NCBI GenBank assembly: GCA_023380575.1
Contig: JAMCRM010000192.1
Coordinates: 1-5,687, forward strand
Length of the DNA: 5,687 bases
Direction of reading: 5' to 3'
From: Acidobacteriota bacterium
Lineage (GTDB): Bacteria; Acidobacteriota; Terriglobia; Bryobacterales; Bryobacteraceae
The notes under the pieces were generated by a model that was not told where the DNA came from, searched no databases, and saw nothing but the letters and a program-made list of their open reading frames with translations. Shown piece after piece: positions 1 to 5,687 of the stretch. The position numbers were made by a program, and so were the translations under genes. The stretch's first letter is position 1. The number at the start of each line of letters is the position of its first letter.

Positions 1-670
1 ATTCGGCCTTGCGCCAGCGTGCGCCGGGGATGGGATCGTCGCCGCCCTGGCAATGGAGCAGGCAGCGCCGGCAGTCTTCGCAGCCGCCGCCGGGTTTTTC
101 CAGCCCCAGCAGGCTCCAGCGCGAAGCCGCCCCGAGCAGGGCGCCCAGGGGGCAGAGAGCGCGGCACCAGAAACGCGTGGTAACAACGTTCACCGCCAGG
201 ATCGCCGCGAGTAGTGCGGCCAGCACGAACCCTTGTGAGAGGTGCGGCGGATGGAGTGCCAGCGCGCCGGCGCCCTTGGCCAAAAGCGCGAATGGATCCA
301 TCAGTCCGGCCAGTGCGGAGCCCGCTGCCGCAGCCGCTACGAGGGCCAGCAGCAGCCCGTATTTGAGCCTCTGCCAGGGTTGGTAGCGGTTTCCCTCCAG
401 CCTCTTGCGTCCTCGCGCGCCGAAATGGCTGAGCAGGTGATGCAGGGTTCCCAGCGGGCAGATCCAGCCGCAGAAGAAGCGGCCGAAGAAGAAAGTAGGG
501 ATGAGCAGCAGCAGGCTCCACAGGAGCCCCCGCGCGAGGGTTCGCGCCGCCAGCCCGTTCGATACCGCCGCCAGCGGATCCGCCGTGAAGAAGGGATTCG
601 CCGTCTGCCGGAACAGCCACCAGCAGAACAACATGAGAAACGCGGCTTGTGAGGCGCGGCGCCAGCGCAT
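1..670 (-). CDS. NapH-like membrane 4Fe-4S binding protein, partial (C-terminus beyond window)
   Basis: I translated this frame by hand. It is open for 223 codons from ATG at 670 and runs off the left edge without a stop. Hydrophobic stretches lie at roughly residues 9-20, 45-62, 104-122 and 146-163. Two CxxxCP motifs, FCGWICPLG (C67/C71) and WCRALCPLG (C169/C173), each follow a hydrophobic segment. A CxxCxxCxxxC cluster motif follows at C197, C200, C203 and C207. Four membrane helices, two CxxxCP motifs and a ferredoxin-like tail are the known layout of the NapH/YccM-type polyferredoxins, which move electrons at the cytoplasmic membrane. The last Cys of the cluster is followed by Gln rather than the usual Pro, and a second cluster motif may lie outside the window. 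The gene starts four bases after the nitroreductase stop, so the two are almost certainly cotranscribed; an AGG about ten bases upstream is only a weak ribosome site. The electron donor and acceptor are unknown, and NapH itself is not implied because no nap genes are visible. Confidence 0.85.
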   Translation of the reverse strand, partial: MRWRRASQAAFLMLFCWWLFRQTANPFFTADPLAAVSNGLAARTLARGLLWSLLLLIPTFFFGRFFCGWICPLGTLHHLLSHFGARGRKRLEGNRYQPWQRLKYGLLLALVAAAAAGSALAGLMDPFALLAKGAGALALHPPHLSQGFVLAALLAAILAVNVVTTRFWCRALCPLGALLGAASRWSLLGLEKPGGGCEDCRRCLLHCQGGDDPIPGARWRKAE

Positions 671-674
671 GGCG

Positions 675-1190
675 CTAAACCTGGTGTACCAGGTCCTCCA
701 GGGGCCGCCGCGGGCTAAGTCCGGGTTCTTCCGCGGCATAGCCGAGCGGCAAAATGGCCACGGGCTGGAGCCCTTCCGCGAGGCCAAGCACCCGCCGTAC
801 CGCAGCCTCGTCGAACGACCCCACCCATACCGTGGCCAGACCCAGCGCGGTGGCGGCGAGCACCGCGAAGGCGCAGGCGATGGTAGCGTCCTGAACGGAG
901 TAGAGCCGGATGCCCCGTTCGCCAAACCGTTCCACCGCGCGCGCCGGGTGAGCGCAAAACACCAGTGACACTGGCGCCTGCTTGATAAAGTCCTTGCGGC
1001 GCGCCGCGCATGCCAGCGCCGCGCGATCTTCGGCTCGCGCTGTTACGTAGATCTCGTATGACTGGAGATTACCTGCCGAGGGCGCCCGGTTCGCCGCGTC
1101 CAGTACCGCCTTCAGCTTATCGGGTTCCACTGGACACCCGTTGTATGCGCGGACCGACCTCCGCGTGCGTAGCACTTCGAAAAAGTCCAT
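675..1190 (-). CDS. Nitroreductase family protein (FMN-dependent oxidoreductase)
   Basis: The 171-residue product has the landmarks of the nitroreductase fold. RTRRSVRAY at residues 8-16 is the usual FMN-phosphate binding segment. APSAGNLQSY (36-45) is the typical flavin-contact loop. Q100-D101 opens a long hydrophobic helix running to GLATVWVG (117-124). PLGYAAEEP (148-156) and RRPLEDLVH (161-169) form the usual C-terminal ending. Family members bind FMN, usually as homodimers, and transfer hydride from NAD(P)H to nitro compounds, quinones, flavins or other acceptors; the substrate cannot be read from sequence. The protein is at the short end of the family, but both FMN regions and the tail are present, so it seems complete. 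The ATG at 1190 lies directly before the conserved MDFFEVLRTRRS start and has only a weak CGGA ribosome site. The membrane Fe-S gene follows after four bases, suggesting that Fe-S clusters feed or drain this flavin enzyme. That link is inference. Confidence 0.92.
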   Translation of the reverse strand: MDFFEVLRTRRSVRAYNGCPVEPDKLKAVLDAANRAPSAGNLQSYEIYVTARAEDRAALACAARRKDFIKQAPVSLVFCAHPARAVERFGERGIRLYSVQDATIACAFAVLAATALGLATVWVGSFDEAAVRRVLGLAEGLQPVAILPLGYAAEEPGLSPRRPLEDLVHQV

Positions 1191-1207
1191 TTCCGTATTG
1201 CCGGAGC

Positions 1208-1236
1208 AGTATCAATGCCCGGCTGATCTCAGTAAA
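1208..1236 (-). promoter_or_regulatory. Possible promoter of the nitroreductase/Fe-S pair
   Basis: On the minus strand, TTTACT (1231-1236) and GATACT (1208-1213) are separated by 17 bases. Each matches the sigma-70 hexamers at four of six positions. The predicted start would be near 1201, leaving a leader of about ten bases before the ATG at 1190. The position and spacing are good but the hexamers are weak, so this is only a candidate. Confidence 0.3.
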
Positions 1237-1306
1237 TCACACGTCGCGGTGCGATTCGAGTTGGGGGGATCCGGAGCGCCTGAAGCTTTTCCGAAGCGAG
1301 CACGTT

Positions 1307-1328
1307 GCGGGAGCGCGATGCTCCCCGC
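1307..1328 (-). terminator. Hairpin just after the histone-like gene, without T-tract
   Basis: GCGGGAGC (1307-1314) pairs with GCTCCCCGC (1320-1328) across the five-base loop GCGAT, with one unpaired C. The structure begins about four bases past the stop codon of the minus-strand histone-like gene. No run of T follows on the minus strand, so a classic intrinsic terminator is not supported. It may protect the mRNA 3' end or work with a protein factor. Confidence 0.35.
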
Positions 1329-1331
1329 TTA

Positions 1332-1574
1332 TCAGCGCTTGCGCGCCGGCGCCTTCTTCGCCGCGGACTTCTTCGCGGCAGCCTTCTTTACCGGGGCTTT
1401 CTTCGCCACCGGCGCCTTCTTTGCGGCCGCTTTCTTCGTGGGGGCCTTCTTCATGGCCACTTTCTTCGCGGGCGCCTTCTTTACCACGGGCTTCACCTCG
1501 GCGCTCTTGCCGGCCTTCTTTACCTTAGCTTGAGCTGAACTCGTACGTTTGCTTCCACTCTTCTTAGCAGGCAT
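1332..1574 (-). CDS. Lysine/alanine-rich histone H1-like small protein
   Basis: The 80-residue product has 27 Lys, 3 Arg, 22 Ala and a single acidic residue (E26). From residue 32 onward KK pairs recur every five residues in KKAPx or KKAAA blocks, as in the C-terminal tail of eukaryotic histone H1 and bacterial H1-like proteins (AlgP, Hc1/Hc2 type). Such tails are disordered, bind DNA without sequence preference and can compact the nucleoid; that role is inferred here from composition alone. There is no hydrophobic segment and no recognisable folded domain. The start is firm: ATG at 1574 has a full AAGGAGG five bases upstream, the best ribosome site in the window, suggesting strong translation. 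The gene stands alone, divergent from secA, with a hairpin after its stop. It could instead be a ribosome- or RNA-associated basic protein. Low-complexity sequence makes homology calls unreliable. Confidence 0.8.
   Translation of the reverse strand: MPAKKSGSKRTSSAQAKVKKAGKSAEVKPVVKKAPAKKVAMKKAPTKKAAAKKAPVAKKAPVKKAAAKKSAAKKAPARKR
1338..1481 (-). repeat. Degenerate 15-bp tandem repeat coding KKAPx/KKAAA pentads
   Basis: Lys pairs sit at residues 32-33, 37-38, 42-43, 47-48, 52-53, 58-59, 63-64, 68-69 and 73-74, and an RK pair follows at 78-79. The step is five residues throughout except one step of six (AP-V-A before KK58). At the DNA level the plus strand shows a recurring CTTCTT-like core about every 15 bases with varied codons between. 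The period is kept while the third bases differ, which suggests selection on protein spacing rather than very recent duplication. Confidence 0.85.
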
Positions 1575-1579
1575 GAGTT

Positions 1580-1586
1580 CCTCCTT
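1580..1586 (-). promoter_or_regulatory. Strong Shine-Dalgarno of the histone-like gene
   Basis: Minus-strand AAGGAGG ends five bases before ATG at 1574. It is a full match to the anti-Shine-Dalgarno core, unlike the weak sites of the other genes in this window, and it fixes the start codon. Confidence 0.85.
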
Positions 1587-1592
1587 CTATTC

Positions 1593-1598
1593 ACTATA
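1593..1598 (-). promoter_or_regulatory. Candidate -10 element of the histone-like gene
   Basis: Minus-strand TATAGT matches TATAAT at five of six positions. It would place the start near 1586, giving a leader of about a dozen bases that opens with the Shine-Dalgarno. No good -35 lies at 16-18 bases: TTGCAA at 1620-1625 is 21 bases away and TTGCCA at 1609-1614 only 10. A second minus-strand -10-like hexamer, GATAAT (1633-1638), is an alternative and also lacks a -35. The assignment within this AT-rich patch is therefore uncertain. Confidence 0.35.
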
Positions 1599-1602
1599 AC
1601 TT

Positions 1603-1619
1603 GCGAATTGGCAATTCGC
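1603..1619. promoter_or_regulatory. Perfect 17-bp palindrome, operator-like
   Basis: GCGAATTG and CAATTCGC are exact inverted copies around a single G. The site lies between the divergent histone-like gene and secA. It overlaps the -35 of the secA-direction promoter and lies about five bases upstream of the candidate -10 for the histone-like gene. Short-spaced perfect arms in such a position are typical of operators for dimeric regulators. The regulator is not known, and no regulator gene is visible in the window. Confidence 0.5.
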
Positions 1620-1637
1620 TTGCAATCTTACTATTAT
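1608..1637 (+). promoter_or_regulatory. Near-consensus sigma-70 promoter facing secA (distal)
   Basis: TTGGCA (1608-1613) and TATTAT (1632-1637) are separated by 18 bases and each matches consensus at five of six positions. They lie in the only AT-rich patch of a GC-rich region. Transcription would start near 1644, giving secA a leader of about 290 bases. The -35 lies inside the palindrome at 1603-1619, so bound protein would probably block it. Confidence 0.5.
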
Positions 1638-1936
1638 CGGAGCGGGTGTTTTGCTGTTGTGGCCCGTCAGTCGCCGTCCGAAGGAGAAGGGCGTCAGGGC
1701 GGCGTTCCGAGTCTGCCGAGGCGGCAGCGCGGCTTGAGCGGTGCGGGGTTTTCGCCCTTTCCCCTGCTCTGCGGTTCCTCCGGGGATGTCAAAGCATCCG
1801 CCAGAACAGCCCGGGGGTCCGACGCCGGCAGCGGGCCGCGCACAGCCGCGCGCCTTCCTTTTCAAGGCCCGTTTCACACCTGCGCCGCGCTAAAATAGTA
1901 GTTGCGGATCTCCCCTCCGACAAGAGACCTCTCGAT
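1638..1936 (+). other. Long GC-rich secA leader, no supported gene
   Basis: No gene in these 299 bases is convincing. The secA frame stays open back to a TTG at 1601, but the added 112 residues do not look like SecA and the frame would begin inside the promoter. The leader holds a small stem, CTGCCG (1713-1718) and CGGCAG (1722-1727), with a three-base loop and no T-run. It also holds a 35-codon ATG ORF (1786-1893) without a clear ribosome site, and a -10-like TAAAAT at 1891. I recognise no riboswitch. Confidence 0.5.
1891..1896 (+). promoter_or_regulatory. Candidate proximal -10 element for secA
   Basis: TAAAAT matches TATAAT at five of six positions and lies 40 bases before the secA ATG, so transcripts would carry a leader of about 33 bases. 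No acceptable -35 hexamer is found 15-18 bases upstream. If used, this promoter would bypass both the palindrome and the long leader. Confidence 0.35.
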
Positions 1937-4744
<2,808 letters not shown>

Positions 4745-4751
4745 GTACGCC

Positions 4752-5687
4752 ATGCGTTTTGTGATCGTTCTCCTGCTGCCTCTGGCGGCTTGGGCGCAAA
4801 TCTGGCCGGAGACTTTCGGTCCTTACAAGCGTGTTGGCGCGGAGCCCGCCTTCATTGCCGACCGGCCGCTCTGGAACGAGTACGGCCTCCAGGCATCCGA
4901 AACCGCCCGTTACGAGGCGGACGGCAAATCGTTCAAGACCACGGCGTGGCGCCTCCAGGATTCCACCGCCGCCATGGCGGCCTTCGAATGGCAGCGCCCC
5001 GCGGACGCCAAACCCTCCCAGGTTGCGAAGATCTCCGCTGATACCAAAGACGGCTTGCTGCTGGTGCACGGCAATTACCTGCTTTCCATCCAGGGCTACC
5101 AGCCGAAAGCCGGGGAGATCGTGCCGGTGGTGGAAGCGCTGCCGCGCGTGGAAAATGCGCCGCTCCCCACCCTGCGGGATTATCTGCCCGCGAAGGACCT
5201 GGTTCCCAACTCGGAGCGCTATGTCACCGGGCCGGTGGGGCTGGAGCGTTTCTTCCCGGGTGTGCCGCCGTCCGTGGCCGGTTTCCGTTTCGGCGCTGAA
5301 GCTCAATTGGGCGTCTTCCACGGACCGGCCGGCGATATGAAACTGGCCATCTTCGACTATCTGACCCCGCAGATTGCCATGGAGCAGTACGAGGGCTTCA
5401 GTAAACTTCCGGGCGCCATGGCCAAGCGTAGCGGTCCCCTGATCGCGGTGGTGCTCTCACCGCCGAACCCGGATGCCGCCGAACGCCTGCTGGCGGATGT
5501 CCGCTATCAGGCGGCGGTTACCCTCAGCGAGCGGGTCCCCACGCGGAAGGACAATATCGGTGATCTGGTCATCAACGCTTTCGAGTTGATCGGGGTACTG
5601 CTGGTGTTTGCGGCCGTCAGCGGCATTGCCTTTGGTGGATTGCGGGTGCTGGTTCGCCGCGGTCCCAAAGGCCAGGAAGGCGACCCC
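4752..5687 (+). CDS. Exported, C-terminally membrane-anchored protein of unknown function, partial
   Basis: I translated this frame by hand. It is open for 312 codons from ATG at 4752 to the right edge. Residues 1-15 form a signal peptide: R2, a hydrophobic core FVIVLLLPLAA, and A13-W14-A15 before Q16 as a type I cleavage site. The mature part has no Cys lipobox. It reads as an extracytoplasmic alpha/beta domain with WRLQDSTAAMAAFEW (66-80), GNYLL (105-109) and a second related-looking part near AIFDYLTPQIAMEQYEGF (199-216). A hydrophobic helix at about 279-297 is followed by basic R298, R302 and R303, so the C-terminus should lie in the cytoplasm. The character recalls the DUF6599 family of acidobacterial proteins; I hold that name with low confidence. 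The function is not known. It lies seven bases behind secA, with a weak GGAG 12 bases before the ATG, so cotranscription is likely. Its linkage to secA could be simple operon sharing. Confidence 0.8.
   Translation, partial: MRFVIVLLLPLAAWAQIWPETFGPYKRVGAEPAFIADRPLWNEYGLQASETARYEADGKSFKTTAWRLQDSTAAMAAFEWQRPADAKPSQVAKISADTKDGLLLVHGNYLLSIQGYQPKAGEIVPVVEALPRVENAPLPTLRDYLPAKDLVPNSERYVTGPVGLERFFPGVPPSVAGFRFGAEAQLGVFHGPAGDMKLAIFDYLTPQIAMEQYEGFSKLPGAMAKRSGPLIAVVLSPPNPDAAERLLADVRYQAAVTLSERVPTRKDNIGDLVINAFELIGVLLVFAAVSGIAFGGLRVLVRRGPKGQEGDP

Noticed and set aside
9..968. Plus-strand frames of 125, 136 and 155 codons
   Set aside because: They lie opposite the NapH-like and nitroreductase genes, are Arg/Ala/Pro-rich, and show no family features.
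1010..1538. Three overlapping plus-strand frames across the histone-like gene, rich in Phe/Ala, Leu/Arg or Ser/Pro
   Set aside because: They are reverse readings of the lysine/alanine repeat. The minus-strand frame has the perfect Shine-Dalgarno and a sensible H1-like product.
1713..1727. Six-base stem with three-base loop in the secA leader as a terminator or attenuator
   Set aside because: It is short, has no T-run, and stems of this size are common at this GC content.
1799..1870. GCCGCGC direct repeats and GC-rich short inverted matches
   Set aside because: Short, imperfect and expected by chance in GC-rich DNA; no element boundaries or target duplications seen.
1587..1877. A 96-codon minus-strand frame in the divergent region
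   Set aside because: It ends over the Shine-Dalgarno and promoter of the histone-like gene, has mixed low-complexity composition and no ribosome site.

Overview
The window looks like a stretch of GC-rich bacterial chromosome. The likeliest source is Acidobacteriota, perhaps the Solibacter/Bryobacter side. This rests on the character of the SecA N-terminus, the high GC, and the secreted protein of unknown function behind secA, which resembles a family I associate with that phylum. It is an inference from protein character, not from any marker gene. I see no mobile element, CRISPR array, tRNA, rRNA or sign of recent transfer.

Layout: on the minus strand, reading right to left from about 1.6 kb, there is a small lysine/alanine-rich histone-H1-like protein (1574 to 1332). 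A 141-bp gap follows, holding a hairpin and a possible promoter. Then come a short FMN nitroreductase (1190 to 675) and, four bases on, a NapH-like membrane iron-sulfur protein (670 to 1), cut off by the window edge. On the plus strand, a 362-bp divergent region leads to secA (1937-4744). Seven bases behind secA is a gene for a protein with a signal peptide and a C-terminal membrane anchor (4752 onward), also cut by the window edge.

How the parts fit: SecA is the ATPase motor of the Sec export pathway. The gene behind it encodes a protein that looks like a Sec substrate, and the two are probably cotranscribed. The nitroreductase and the iron-sulfur protein form a tight pair that could pass electrons between membrane-bound Fe-S clusters and a flavin enzyme. 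The histone-like protein is probably a DNA-compacting basic tail. Its gene and secA diverge from an AT-rich island of about 50 bp. That island holds a perfect 17-bp palindrome overlapping the -35 of a near-consensus secA-direction promoter, and is the best candidate regulatory site in the window.

No clearly undescribed multi-gene system is visible. The points most worth a second look are the divergent palindrome/promoter island, the strict five-residue repeat of the histone-like protein, the long secA leader with its small proline-rich ORF, and the uncharacterised secA-linked membrane protein.
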